NCBI GenBank assembly: GCA_964019425.1
Contig: OZ025797.1
Location: 62,001-126,000, forward strand
Length of the DNA stretch: 64,000 nucleotides
Origin: Flectonema sp. DT1601
Taxonomy: Eukaryota; Euglenozoa; Diplonemea; Diplonemida; Diplonemidae
Reading direction: 5' to 3'
In this document: piece by piece, positions 42,837 through 52,639 of the stretch
Layout of the letters: each line of letters starts with the position of its first letter
Numbering within the stretch: position 1 is the first letter of the stretch
Notes under the pieces: model-generated
Told to the model about the DNA's origin: nothing
Seen by the model: the letters and a program-made list of their open reading frames with translations, nothing else
Databases searched by the model: none
Made by a program: the position numbers and the translations under genes

Positions 42837-44732
42837 TCATACGAAAGTCATTTTTACAGTTTCTGCGTCTTGTGCAACTTCACATGCTTCGGTAACGGTA
42901 CCGACCTTTACATCATTAATATGGGTTAATCGTTTTCCAAGTAACTTAGAGCATCCGCATAGGTCTGCCGGTGAATTTGGAATCACTTCCTCAAGTAGCA
43001 TATTAGCTCCACAGATCGCACCGGTTCCCTCATCTGGTTCTCTTGCAATTACAACAGTCGTTCCCTTGTCATTACAACCTAAACAGATATCACAAACATC
43101 ATAATCACATGTTCTACAACCAGCGAATCTAGCAGCTGGTAATATTAATTCACACGAAGAACAACAAACATCTCCAAGACCTGATGACTGAAGTTGTAAT
43201 TTATGTCCTAATGGACAACGACCTTTAGTAATGTGAGGAACTACTGGATGTGTTTCAATATTTATAACTTCAGTTGGTGGTAGTTGAAGATGATGATGTG
43301 ATTCAATTGATTTGTACGAAGTAACTTCTGTTGGAGCTCCAGCATGAACTGGTACTACACTTGGTGTGTGAGGTTGTCCTGTCATACTACAGTAAGGTGA
43401 TACTACTTGTGATCCTCCACAAGATGGACAGATATCAGTATCAGTAACTCCTTCAACTACTTCATGCGATTGTTGTACTGGACCAACCTGACTGTTGTGA
43501 TAGTCTTGTGAATGTGATTGTGATTGTGATGGTTGTTGTTGTTGTTGAGTTGATTTACTACTGTGACTATGTGGTTGAATAACATATCTAGGAGCTTGTT
43601 TAGGTTGTGGTGGTGATCTAATAGGCGATGGAGGAGTATTATCATTTGGATGATAGCCAGGTTTAGTCCAAACATCTCCATCATTCCACTCCAAGTAGTC
43701 AGGTCTTGCTTCTTCAAGTAATACATCCGCCAGAGCGATTCCATAGTTGCCAACTCTGATCGGATGTCGTTGGATCTCACCATCCATGACAACAGCTTCT
43801 CCTCTGATTTCAAATCGACGAATTGGTCTCGTTCCTGAAACCCACTTTCCTTGAAGCATTTGAAAAGCATTAACTGGTAAGTGCTCAGGCCATGTTGCTC
43901 TAGGCTTCTTCTTCGCACCTGTCATCCCATCAGCTATTGACTGATATTGTTGAGCTGGTACTTGTAATTCACTTGCTCTCCTTCTAGCAGGTGAATCCAT
44001 GTCTACTCGATGTTTTCTTTTACGTTCGGTAAACTCTGAATTACTTACATGTGGAGCACATGGTCTTCTAGACAAGAAAGGATCATCCCTTGAAGTATTT
44101 CCAACAACAGACTTATGATTTGCAATAATATCATCAGGTTTATAAACTGGTGCGTGTCTTGGTGATACTTCTCTTCGAGGTGGTGTTGCAGGAGGAGGTT
44201 GAATATGAACTTGTTGAGATTGATTAGGAACTCTACGTTGAACTGGTGACACCGATCTGATGATTGAGGGACGTACTTTTCCTGGAGAGGATCTGATTGA
44301 TGTGTTGTGCATTCGTTTTCTTCTTGAAAACTCAGCATGTGAAGTACTCATCCCTCTTGGGGTTACCGCAGCAGGTTCGGAGTAGGGAACAGATGTAGGA
44401 GACGGATAATATTTATTATCACCATGTTGTTGATGTTGCTGTTGTTGCTTAGGAGTTGGAGGAGTATACGAGGGAATCTCACCCTGAGGATCTTCATGTG
44501 CCATACCTCTTATGGTTTCCTTTAGCTCATGAACTGTTTTTCTTAAATTCATAACTTCAGATTCTAAGAACGGATTTTCACCACTGTGATCAAGTCCCCA
44601 AAGACCAGTTCTGTGCTCTCTCTTTTCATTTTCAAAATGTCTGTGAGATCTTGAATAGACACCTCCATCTGCAAAGACTGGAGCCTTCGGTTCTACAACA
44701 AGCCCTGAATACGAGGGACTGTCGGCATCCAT
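42837..44732 (-). CDS. zinc-finger and PDZ-like domain protein, 631 aa
   Basis: A long disordered region rich in Pro, Gln and His (about 1-500), with a repeated phrase (HAEFSRRKRMHNTSIRSSPG and SEFTERKRKHRVDMDSPAR), comes first. A Cys/His module at about 503-552 reads CPLGHKLQ, CCSSC, then CRTCDYDVCDIC. A PDZ-like domain ends the protein (about 557-631: MLLEEVIPNSPADLCG, then LGKRLTHINDVKVGT). The Cys/His module has the same CPxGHxL...CDxDVCxxC plan as the module in the retroelement ORF. A short strand-rich segment (IRRFEIRGEAVVMDG) lies mid-protein. TTACTTTTACTCAG lies about 20 nt before the ATG. A scaffold role is inference. Confidence 0.75.
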   Translation of the reverse strand: MDADSPSYSGLVVEPKAPVFADGGVYSRSHRHFENEKREHRTGLWGLDHSGENPFLESEVMNLRKTVHELKETIRGMAHEDPQGEIPSYTPPTPKQQQQHQQHGDNKYYPSPTSVPYSEPAAVTPRGMSTSHAEFSRRKRMHNTSIRSSPGKVRPSIIRSVSPVQRRVPNQSQQVHIQPPPATPPRREVSPRHAPVYKPDDIIANHKSVVGNTSRDDPFLSRRPCAPHVSNSEFTERKRKHRVDMDSPARRRASELQVPAQQYQSIADGMTGAKKKPRATWPEHLPVNAFQMLQGKWVSGTRPIRRFEIRGEAVVMDGEIQRHPIRVGNYGIALADVLLEEARPDYLEWNDGDVWTKPGYHPNDNTPPSPIRSPPQPKQAPRYVIQPHSHSSKSTQQQQQPSQSQSHSQDYHNSQVGPVQQSHEVVEGVTDTDICPSCGGSQVVSPYCSMTGQPHTPSVVPVHAGAPTEVTSYKSIESHHHLQLPPTEVINIETHPVVPHITKGRCPLGHKLQLQSSGLGDVCCSSCELILPAARFAGCRTCDYDVCDICLGCNDKGTTVVIAREPDEGTGAICGANMLLEEVIPNSPADLCGCSKLLGKRLTHINDVKVGTVTEACEVAQDAETVKMTFV

Positions 44733-45138
44733 ATGTTGGTACGATGCCTACTGAGTAAAAGTAATGTAACATTACAAAAAATAAATAAATAACATTTATC
44801 AGAAAAAGATATTTCGTAGGTTACAATAACGTCGAATGAGAATATCACAATGAAGACCCTTTTTTTTATGAGTGATTCCCTTCACAGAAACACAGGCAAC
44901 AGACAAAGTAACAACCTCTTAGAAAAGAGACCAGGCAAAAAAAAAAAAAAAGTGTAAATAGCAATAAGTACAATTCAATTGAAAATGCTAAACCCAACCA
45001 ACAGACTCATTCGTTCCTCAGAAGAGAAAAATACGCAATCAAAAAAAAAAGATTGGATACAATAGTAAGTAGAACAAAACATAACACACCACTAAGGCAT
45101 GACAACAAAAACAGCAATACAGATAAAAAACATAACTC
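44733..45138. other. intergenic
   Basis: AT-rich spacer with short A runs. Nothing recognised. Confidence 0.5.
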
Positions 45139-48100
45139 TCAACGGAGTGACGTCAACGAAAAGCAAAGACTAGAACACGGAGGAGAGATATTGAGCGTTG
45201 TCTGAGTATTAAAACTTTTAGGAATTAAATCTGACGATGGAGTAGTCACTGGATTACTGTTCTTCCTCTCTCTCATTTTTTGAGCAAAGAAAACCGCTTC
45301 AGCTCTGTGAAGAGAATAATCAGAAATTGATTCTCTTCGAGGAATCGCATCAACAAGTGGAAGAGCTGAAGAAGACAACATCGGCTGTGCTGCAATAACT
45401 GTTAGCTGACCACTTGGTTGCTGAAATTTTGGATTAATCTTTCTCTGACTGTGACACAGTTCTGATGGAAGTGAAAACTCAATAGAACTCACGCCACCCT
45501 TCGCAGACGCATTGTTGGTAACACTTCCACTTATTGCTGGTGGTATTCCTCTTTTTGTTTTTATCATCGCACAGATCTCTGGAAGTAATTCAGTCCCACA
45601 CTCGATAAGAGCTTTAGGGGATCTGTCAATATTTCCAATCTCAGATGAACAAGCTAACAGTTCTTTATTTTGAGACATTATTCTTTTCTTCTTCATGGTG
45701 CGGATGGCTATCCTGGAAGAAGCCTTTACACTTTCAACCACAGCAGGAGATTCCTCAATAAGTTTGACAGGTTGATTAGAGTCAGTTGGTATAATGTGAT
45801 GTACGGAGGTTACTACACTTCCCCAAGTTTGAACATTTCCTCCATAATTACCGACTGGATACTTGTCAAAGCGAGGACTTGAAGGTTCTCCTGGATCACA
45901 TGCAGCTATTGCGTCTTCAACGATTCCTAACTTTATATCAATCCATTCTGAAGAGACTCCTCTTTTAGCAGCAGCTTCCTTCTCACATTCGATGACCGCA
46001 CGAAGTCGAACTAAAACTTCTTTTCTTTGAATCCGAAGCTTTGCAACCCTCCTAAGCCACATCTCCTTCCTGTAGACAGCTTTCTCACGCATCTTAATAA
46101 GAATTACTTCTTCAGCTTCTTTAACAGTGTCTTTAATCTTACCACTGTCCTTTAAGAATTGCATTAGATCACATATCAGGTGTATTTCTGCTTTGGTTTC
46201 AGTCAGTTGGGTGTTTGTATCTCCTACTGTGTCTTCTATTTTATGTAATTTGGAAGCAATCCACTGGAGCTCTGACTGATTGTCTGCTTTTGAAATCCCT
46301 CGTAGTAGACTTGAGCAGATGTTTCTGATATCATTGAATTGTTGTTCGTTGTTTGAATTTGATGTTTTTGGAAAAGGTAATGATAATTTATAGAGAGTTT
46401 CAGCTACAACTGGAGACTGCTGGTCGTTATCATCTACTACAGATGTAACTACCGATACTTTGGGAGAATGAGGTGTTCCACTACTGAGTTGTTGTAAACG
46501 AGGTTTTTCGATAACAACATTCTCGGCTTCTTTTTCTAACGTCAACACTCGACTTGTTAATTTTGAAATTTTTTGAGTCAACAACGATGTTTCTTCGATG
46601 TGTTTTCGAGAATGTTCTCGAAGGCTCGCAACTTCTTCAGCTAATTTTGTTGCTGCCTGTCCAGATTGCGCTTCTGCTTTTTTAAGAATTTCGTTATCGA
46701 CAGTTTGCTTGTTAAACGCTGAAACCAATTGCTGTACTTTCCAAATTATTGAAGACTTCACAAGAGACAGTTTATTCAAAACCGCTTCTTCATAAGCGGC
46801 AGCATTGAATGACATATCAGAAGGGATTATTAAAGATAGTTTTTTAACTGCGCGTAAAGTTGATTCTAATTCTCCATTAAACTGTTCAGAGCCTGATAGA
46901 GCTGCCTGGTATGATTTTAAATGTTTCGCTGATTCCCGTTCCATCGCCACAAGTTTTATATTGCTTTCCGCAATATGAACTACGACTTCTGACATAATTG
47001 AGGTGCTAGATTCTTGAAAGAACTCGTGCATCTTTTGTAGACACATATACACAACGCTGTGCAACATATCACATTGTTGTCTAAGGTCTGATATCTTCAC
47101 TCGAAGGAGTGATATTTCAGATCCTGAAACCATCGATTTCTTCTCAGCTGTCAGACGAACGATGTCATCATTTAGATTTGTTATTAAATTATCCTTCGTA
47201 CCATTTGAGACTCGGAGGCTTTCAACATCTTGAATTGATCTCGCTAACTGTCGTCTAAGTTTCTCCGTTTGCATTGCGAGTCCCAAAACATCGTGTTCAC
47301 CAGTTTCTGATGAGCTTTGTTCGGATGCGTTAGCTGGTGAACTCTTTTCTTGTTCTCCTTCAAGGTCACCTTGTTTCCTTTCAATCCATGCTTGAAGAGA
47401 AGATAAAGCCTTAGCAGATCCGGATGTTTGCTTTTCTGATTTTTCAACAGAATTCGAAATATTTGAGAACTCCTGCAACAGTTTGAATCGAGTCTCTTTC
47501 AGATTTAACTGCTCTGAATTAATTGATTTCGTCAGCGTCTTACGCAACTCTGTCTGTCTAACAACCTGTTCAGCTGTCAAGTCTTGATACTCAACAATCT
47601 GTCGTTGGTGTTCTTCAAGTCGTCTTCGTAGTTTTGTACACATTGCTTCCTCTCTGCTTAATACTAGTGCGAGTTGTTTTTCTTTCATTAGGTATGCGTT
47701 GCTTATTCCCGCTAGTTGTTGTGCATTTCGGGTAATTTGTTTTTTTAATTCAGTTTTATCAACGTCGTCTAAGTCAACAGATTGTGCGAGTTCTTTTAGT
47801 TGAGCTGCTGCTTTTGTGAATCGTTTCCCTTGTTCGGCTTCGTCTTCTTCGATAAGACGAAGTTTTATATTAATTCTGTTTACTTTATCAACGCTTTCAT
47901 TTGGAATATCCGTAACGTTGTACGATGATGCTTTTCTTCTGGCTTTACAATTTGATTTTTTCTCTTCTGACTGAATAACCAAACTGTTGATTGTCGTCGC
48001 GAATTCAAAAGGTTTATTAATTTCAGTTTTAGTGTCTTTTTTATTTTCATTTCCTTTTAAAACTATTTCAAATGGATCGTTATGATCAGCGGGAATAGAA

Positions 48101-48204
48101 TCAACTTCTTCTATCGTTAGCCCAAAAACACCTGCTCCGTTCTCGGCATTTGCCTTTGCAGTTTTACTCATCTTCGTGCTGGATTTTCTGATACCCAATT
48201 CCAT
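45139..48204 (-). CDS. large coiled-coil protein, 1021 aa
   Basis: A single open exon. After a polar N-terminal 90 residues, nearly continuous coiled coil runs from about 95 to 570 (for example EAMCTKLRRRLEEHQRQIVE and IVRLTAEKKSMVSGSEISLL). A second helical region lies near 640-760 (EMWLRRVAKLRIQRKEVLVR). The C-terminal 260 residues are Ser-rich and disordered. No family was recognised; the layout would suit a ciliary or cytoskeletal linker. The ORF is undisturbed by the homopolymers common around it. Confidence 0.8.
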   Translation of the reverse strand: MELGIRKSSTKMSKTAKANAENGAGVFGLTIEEVDSIPADHNDPFEIVLKGNENKKDTKTEINKPFEFATTINSLVIQSEEKKSNCKARRKASSYNVTDIPNESVDKVNRINIKLRLIEEDEAEQGKRFTKAAAQLKELAQSVDLDDVDKTELKKQITRNAQQLAGISNAYLMKEKQLALVLSREEAMCTKLRRRLEEHQRQIVEYQDLTAEQVVRQTELRKTLTKSINSEQLNLKETRFKLLQEFSNISNSVEKSEKQTSGSAKALSSLQAWIERKQGDLEGEQEKSSPANASEQSSSETGEHDVLGLAMQTEKLRRQLARSIQDVESLRVSNGTKDNLITNLNDDIVRLTAEKKSMVSGSEISLLRVKISDLRQQCDMLHSVVYMCLQKMHEFFQESSTSIMSEVVVHIAESNIKLVAMERESAKHLKSYQAALSGSEQFNGELESTLRAVKKLSLIIPSDMSFNAAAYEEAVLNKLSLVKSSIIWKVQQLVSAFNKQTVDNEILKKAEAQSGQAATKLAEEVASLREHSRKHIEETSLLTQKISKLTSRVLTLEKEAENVVIEKPRLQQLSSGTPHSPKVSVVTSVVDDNDQQSPVVAETLYKLSLPFPKTSNSNNEQQFNDIRNICSSLLRGISKADNQSELQWIASKLHKIEDTVGDTNTQLTETKAEIHLICDLMQFLKDSGKIKDTVKEAEEVILIKMREKAVYRKEMWLRRVAKLRIQRKEVLVRLRAVIECEKEAAAKRGVSSEWIDIKLGIVEDAIAACDPGEPSSPRFDKYPVGNYGGNVQTWGSVVTSVHHIIPTDSNQPVKLIEESPAVVESVKASSRIAIRTMKKKRIMSQNKELLACSSEIGNIDRSPKALIECGTELLPEICAMIKTKRGIPPAISGSVTNNASAKGGVSSIEFSLPSELCHSQRKINPKFQQPSGQLTVIAAQPMLSSSALPLVDAIPRRESISDYSLHRAEAVFFAQKMRERKNSNPVTTPSSDLIPKSFNTQTTLNISPPCSSLCFSLTSLR

Positions 48205-48693
48205 TATTGTTTTACTAACTTAAGTGGAAACATTTTAGAAAAAAAATAATATAAAAAAATCACAACCTGGACTGGCCAAACAAAATTAATACGAAAACGT
48301 GTTTTGTTTCTTCTTCTGTGTCGTTGTGAAAACTAATGTTTCAGTTTTTGTTCTACACAGCTGAATTAAAACAACACGTACACATACCAATGTAGCTTTG
48401 TTGTATCCCAAAGGGAGTGATGTAGTCACCTAAATCTTGTTAGTTTGGTCAACGTAGAATTAACTTGAAGGGGGCGAAGCGACCCGGCGTGGTATCTCTA
48501 GTGCAGGTTTGCCCAGAACAGGTGTTGCCTATTAATTGCCAGAAGGCAAGGCTCACACTGATGAAAGGATCCTCGAATGAAGTATCCATTCACTTCCAAG
48601 ACAAGTTGGAATTACTTGTCAAGTAGGAAGGAATCTGTGTGTTCTGTGCGCGTTGCTAAAAGGGGATATATGAATATATCCCACAACCTGTAT
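48205..48693. other. intergenic, partly GC-richer
   Basis: The stretch around 48470-48640 is less AT-rich than other spacers and contains short inverted matches (for example GGATATATGAATATATCC at 48663-48680). No RNA family was recognised. Confidence 0.4.
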
Positions 48694-49330
48694 TCAAAGA
48701 ACTCCCTCCCTCTTAATTGATGCCGCAGATGGCACTCGTCTAGCAAAGGAGCTCTGTGGAGCACCTATAAGCAGCTCACCATTAAACTCTGTTGTAGAAT
48801 ACTGATCGGTAAGAGTGAAGTTATAAAACTGTTGTAAGTGAAAACACGGCATTGTACTAACCACCTGCTAATAAATAAATTAAAGAACCAAAACCAAACA
48901 CAATATTCTAATTAACAAAAAAGCATCACTTCGATTACTAAGTTGCTACGTCAGGTCCCCACGGAACTGATGGCAGGGAATACTCAAAAGAGTAATTATA
49001 TTAAGAAAGGAAAGGTCTGCAAGTCAGATCATCCAAATAGCGGATGTGCAGACATAAGAAAACGAATGAAATAATTATTGTAACAGAGCAGCAAATGAAG
49101 AAGAAAGTAAAGACGCGCATGAATGGACCAATGAGATTCCTTCTGTTCCTACCTACAATCTGGCGTCAAGGGCAACAGCAGTCAAGGGAACGGACTTGAA
49201 ACTGTCAGCGGGGAAAGAAGACCCTGTTGAGTTTGACTCTAGTCTGACTTTGTGCAGTGACATAGGGGGTGTAGTTATAGGTGCTGGAATTTCGGAAAAT
49301 ACTTTCCTTTTCATCGCCTTTTTGACATTG
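48694..49330 (-). CDS. split gene candidate downstream of GST
   Basis: Block 1 (49330-49153) begins right after TTCTTTTTTTTGTATTCAG and stays open for 59 codons. Its ATG at 49314 gives MKRKVFSEIPAPITTPPMSL and onward to TAVALDARL. It ends in a stop or at an overlapping GTAGGTAGG donor. Block 2 (48828-48694) follows TTTTCACTTACAACAG and reads FYNFTLTDQYSTTEFNGELL, IGAPQSSFARRVPSAAS, KREGVL and stop. The two blocks do not join in phase directly, so another exon may lie between them. The acceptor is only 72 nt after the GST stop codon. No family was recognised. Confidence 0.45.
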
Positions 49331-49402
49331 CTGAATACAAAAAAAAGAACAAAATTCGATCTATTCAACCGCATTGGAAGTAAGCAGCTGTATTTCTGAT
49401 CA

Positions 49403-50047
49403 TTAAGAAGTGAGACCCTTGATGGCATTATCAGCTCCGTTAAAACAGTTTGTGTAACCAATGACATCTGTGTCGAGTCTTTTTAAGTACCTTTTGATGT
49501 TTTGATATGGCGCCAGGTACTCATCTCCAGGAAACTGGAGCTGATCAACTTCAGGTGCGAATAAGAAGTCAGCCAGAGAGACGCTGTTTCCGAGGATGAA
49601 TTTCTGTTTTCTTAGAATATCGTCGAAGAATTGGAGAGTTGGCTTGATCTTTTCATATCCGCTGGCCATCTGTTCTTTCTTTCCTTCCTTTGTGAAGATA
49701 AAGTGTCTAAAGAACTCCGTCGAACACTTTCTAATGATAGAATAGTGACGACCAAAGTACTCATCTAAACGAGCTTGCTGTCTCTTATTAGAAGACTTTA
49801 ACATCTCATCACCATCTGAGAGGTATTGAATGATAGCAAGTGATTCTGAAAAACAAAATCCATTCTCATTTTCAAATGAAGGAACTTGTCCATTTGGAAA
49901 CTTCTCTAAATATTTTGGTTCCTTGTGCTCTCCTTTAAGAACGTCAACGAACTTAACTTCGACATCCTTCTTATTTAAATATTCAATCAACCATTGACAT
50001 GAACGAGCTGGTTGTGAAACTGGGTGACCGTACAAAATAGAAACCAT
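49403..50047 (-). CDS. glutathione S-transferase, theta-like
   Basis: 214 residues, close to the family length. The N-terminal thioredoxin fold begins VSILYGHPVSQPARSCQWLI, with Ser/Arg in the glutathione-activating position typical of theta GSTs. NGQVPSFENENGFCFSESLA is the cis-Pro and SES glutathione-binding loop. The helical C-terminal domain includes FILGNSVSLADFLFAPEVDQ, the conserved capping motif. Glutathione conjugation or peroxidase activity in the cytosol is expected. CTCCTCAG lies about 20 nt upstream of the start. The gene is intact. Confidence 0.9.
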   Translation of the reverse strand: MVSILYGHPVSQPARSCQWLIEYLNKKDVEVKFVDVLKGEHKEPKYLEKFPNGQVPSFENENGFCFSESLAIIQYLSDGDEMLKSSNKRQQARLDEYFGRHYSIIRKCSTEFFRHFIFTKEGKKEQMASGYEKIKPTLQFFDDILRKQKFILGNSVSLADFLFAPEVDQLQFPGDEYLAPYQNIKRYLKRLDTDVIGYTNCFNGADNAIKGLTS

Positions 50048-50296
50048 TTTTATGAGAAGATTTAAAGTTACTGAGGAGGAGATGTAAAAATATTTTTAAA
50101 AACTCATAAAGTGTTCCAACGTTAGCAATAATTTAATACCTCATTAGGTTGGCTGGGACACTTTCTACACTAACTAGATGCGAGACATCAAACAAGTACA
50201 GCTTTATAATAAGTTGTTAGGATTGCTGTACTAATTTGATTGATTTCCACATTCGTGGAATACCTTGCCGAAGTACTGCGATCATAAGAACGATAC
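50048..50296. other. intergenic
   Basis: Short AT-rich spacer. Nothing recognised. Confidence 0.4.
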
Positions 50297-51916
50297 CTAC
50301 GCACCAAGAGCAGCCAGATATCCGTCAGCCTTCGTAGCAGATGGTGAGAAGTTGCTCTCATCTTGGGTGTCTTCTTTTTTTCTTTTGACAGGAGGGGCAT
50401 CACTTGAGGCATCAGAATCGTCAGAATCAGTAAAGTCAACATCAAGTCCTAAATTAGATAACACTGCAGAGACAGGTTTTAATGGTTTTTCATCAACTTC
50501 TAACGTAGCAAGACTTGGAGCAGGTGGCGCGTTGTCATCTAATTCAGTTTGTTCTACTCCAGATTGTAGTGTTGTAGTTCCAGCAACTTCTTGACGAAGT
50601 CTCTGATTAAAAGGGTGTTCTACAGAACGAGGTTCATGTAAGTATGTTAGCGGCTGTGTTATTAGACTATGTCTGCCACGGCTGAGTTCAGTTGATATTT
50701 CTGACGATAATATTTTCACAATTATATTCATTCCTGACTGACTAACTTCACCAGAAGGATCACTTGTTAGAAGAGTAACCACCTCGTCTGTTACGATAGC
50801 GTCTTCTTTATCTTCTCCGCGGGTACGTTTTTCTTTTCCTTTTTCACGTCTAGCTTCCCTCTCCAAACGTTGCTTACGAAACTTTGCATACGAAGGCCCA
50901 CATGCTAAGATGTAATTTATTAATGTTGATATCTCTGTGGTTGTGTCGTACCTCCAATCAAAACCTTCACCACCAACAGGGTAAATATGTCTTTCTTCAG
51001 ATGAGTGTTTACTGCAGTATTCCGGGTATGTTTGTAGTCGGGCAACAGTATTAAAATAAAACATCATTTGCTCATATGATTGATGATCAAATTTACGAGT
51101 TGCATCAGAAAGTGGTAAGTCCGGGACATAACGAGTCTCTGTACTTGTTTGACCTCCATAAACAGGTAAGAATATCCTACCAGCAGGAACAACTGTAGTG
51201 CCCGCTGTGTACGGCAGTCGAAACTTCAACAACGCTCCGCTCAGAGTCGAAAACAACGAACAAATTTCAAATTGCTTCTGCTGATCACCCTCCGTCCAAC
51301 TGTCCTTTGCCGCTGCATTTTCCCAATCGGTGGCATCCTTTGCTCTGTTTTTTAAATTGCTTATGAGAAGGACTCTCGTTTTAGTTCTCGCGAATGATGC
51401 ATCAAGTTCCCTTATGAGTCTATCAGTTAGTCTTTGTTGAATTATTCTAATCCTTTTTGATTCATCACAAGCAGGTGGTTGGGTGTCAATTAATAAGAAA
51501 TTAAGTAACGGAAAGAATGATGACAAAGTCTTAATGTGAGTACCCGGGTGAGCACCGAGATAGACGACAGTAGCTGAAGAACAACCAGCGTATTCGGTGA
51601 GGAATTCCATCTCGTAGAGGAGGAGTTTTCTATCGTTCCAGTGTAGGGTTGTTTTTACTTCTCCCTTTCTTCTTCGATACGCTGCTTGTTTAGCATCATC
51701 ACTAAGTATTCTTGAAAGTCTATCCATGCTCAATACTTCCTTTAGAACAACTGGTGCTTGGACTGTAGTTGATCTTTTTCCTCCCTCTTCAAGTCGTTTT
51801 CCACCCTTTCCTTTGCTGCCCTTTCCTCCCTTTTTCCCGGATCCCTTCGTCGCACTTCTGAGCTGCAGGTTTTTAGCTCCACGTGATGGAACGGGTTCCA
51901 TGATGTCAGAATACAT
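50297..51916 (-). CDS. VP39-type cap 2'-O-methyltransferase homolog with Asn at the catalytic Asp
   Basis: 539 residues. After a basic Gly/Lys N-terminus, residues about 88-265 follow vaccinia VP39, the poxvirus cap-specific nucleoside 2'-O-methyltransferase. LHWNDRKLLLYEMEFL aligns with the Lys41 region, and VVYLGAHPGTHIKTL is the SAM-binding loop. FLLIDTQPP, VLLISNLKNRA, LLKFRLPY and TSTETRYV align in order. The K-D-K-E tetrad becomes Lys97, Asn187, Lys231 and Glu260, with Asn in place of Asp138. Trypanosomes have VP39-related enzymes that make the cap-4 on spliced-leader RNA, so a cap-modification role is plausible. The C-terminal half is charged and specific to this protein. Activity is uncertain because of the Asn. 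Confidence 0.85.
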   Translation of the reverse strand: MYSDIMEPVPSRGAKNLQLRSATKGSGKKGGKGSKGKGGKRLEEGGKRSTTVQAPVVLKEVLSMDRLSRILSDDAKQAAYRRRKGEVKTTLHWNDRKLLLYEMEFLTEYAGCSSATVVYLGAHPGTHIKTLSSFFPLLNFLLIDTQPPACDESKRIRIIQQRLTDRLIRELDASFARTKTRVLLISNLKNRAKDATDWENAAAKDSWTEGDQQKQFEICSLFSTLSGALLKFRLPYTAGTTVVPAGRIFLPVYGGQTSTETRYVPDLPLSDATRKFDHQSYEQMMFYFNTVARLQTYPEYCSKHSSEERHIYPVGGEGFDWRYDTTTEISTLINYILACGPSYAKFRKQRLEREARREKGKEKRTRGEDKEDAIVTDEVVTLLTSDPSGEVSQSGMNIIVKILSSEISTELSRGRHSLITQPLTYLHEPRSVEHPFNQRLRQEVAGTTTLQSGVEQTELDDNAPPAPSLATLEVDEKPLKPVSAVLSNLGLDVDFTDSDDSDASSDAPPVKRKKEDTQDESNFSPSATKADGYLAALGA

Positions 51917-52093
51917 GTTTTGTCTTTTTTTATTTCGAGTACAACACCTGCGTCGTTTTGGAATGTAAGATATTGATTACTAGAGAAAAAGGTTTTTTTT
52001 TTTTTTTCGTTACTTTAAAAAACGAATTGCGAGTTTTCAAAGTAGCAGATGCGTTACGTGAAAATTACGCCAATCACAGACACGGCAAGAATC

Positions 52094-52579
52094 AGATTTT
52101 TTTTTTTTTTTTTTTTTTTTTTCCATTCAATTCGTTGGTTTACTACTATTCGTTCATTTTCGTCTGTCCCCAGGACAAGTGTGCCCACCCGAGAGCACAA
52201 GGCTGTGAATCAGCGAAGTGCTTCACCGGGGATCCGAATTTATTTCATTTTTTTTTTTTAAATTTTTTTTTTTTCTTTTAATAAATTCTAAATGCTGCAC
52301 AACTCAAAAAGTTGGCTACAACCAAATACTTATCAACAACAGCTTAGAGTCGGTAGAAATAATAATAAAATAAACAAAAAACACACATCAAAATGAGGCA
52401 TTTGGTTGCCTTCAAGGTAGTTTCGCAAAACAGATTAAAGACACACGTCTCTGCAACTGAGACATGAGGACTTTATTTTATGATCAGATTTACTTATTGA
52501 AACACTGCAAGGCACGGCTACTTCCCGGAGGGGGTCTCTCTCCATCCAGGTTAGTGGATTGAACTCTTAGAGGAGACAT
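52094..52579 (-). CDS. short split gene candidate
   Basis: Block 1 (52579-52494) starts with an ATG 13 nt after CGTTTATTTCTTAG. It reads MSPLRVQSTNLDGERPPPGS, SRALQCFN and ends at GTAAATC. A possible second exon follows CAGTTGCAG at 52450, and another open block after GATTCACAG lies near 52195. That last block is open in all three frames (one reads LCSRVGTLVLGTDENERIVV), so the continuation is not settled. No family was recognised. Confidence 0.35.
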
Positions 52580-52639
52580 CCTATTTAGACTAAGAAATAA
52601 ACGGATGAGATTGTAATGACAATCTCAAGTCAAAATTCA

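Noticed and set aside
50297-51916. Poxvirus or giant-virus insertion carrying the VP39-like gene
   Set aside because: It is a single gene on the host strand with host-like composition and neighbours and no other viral genes; trypanosomes have cellular homologs.
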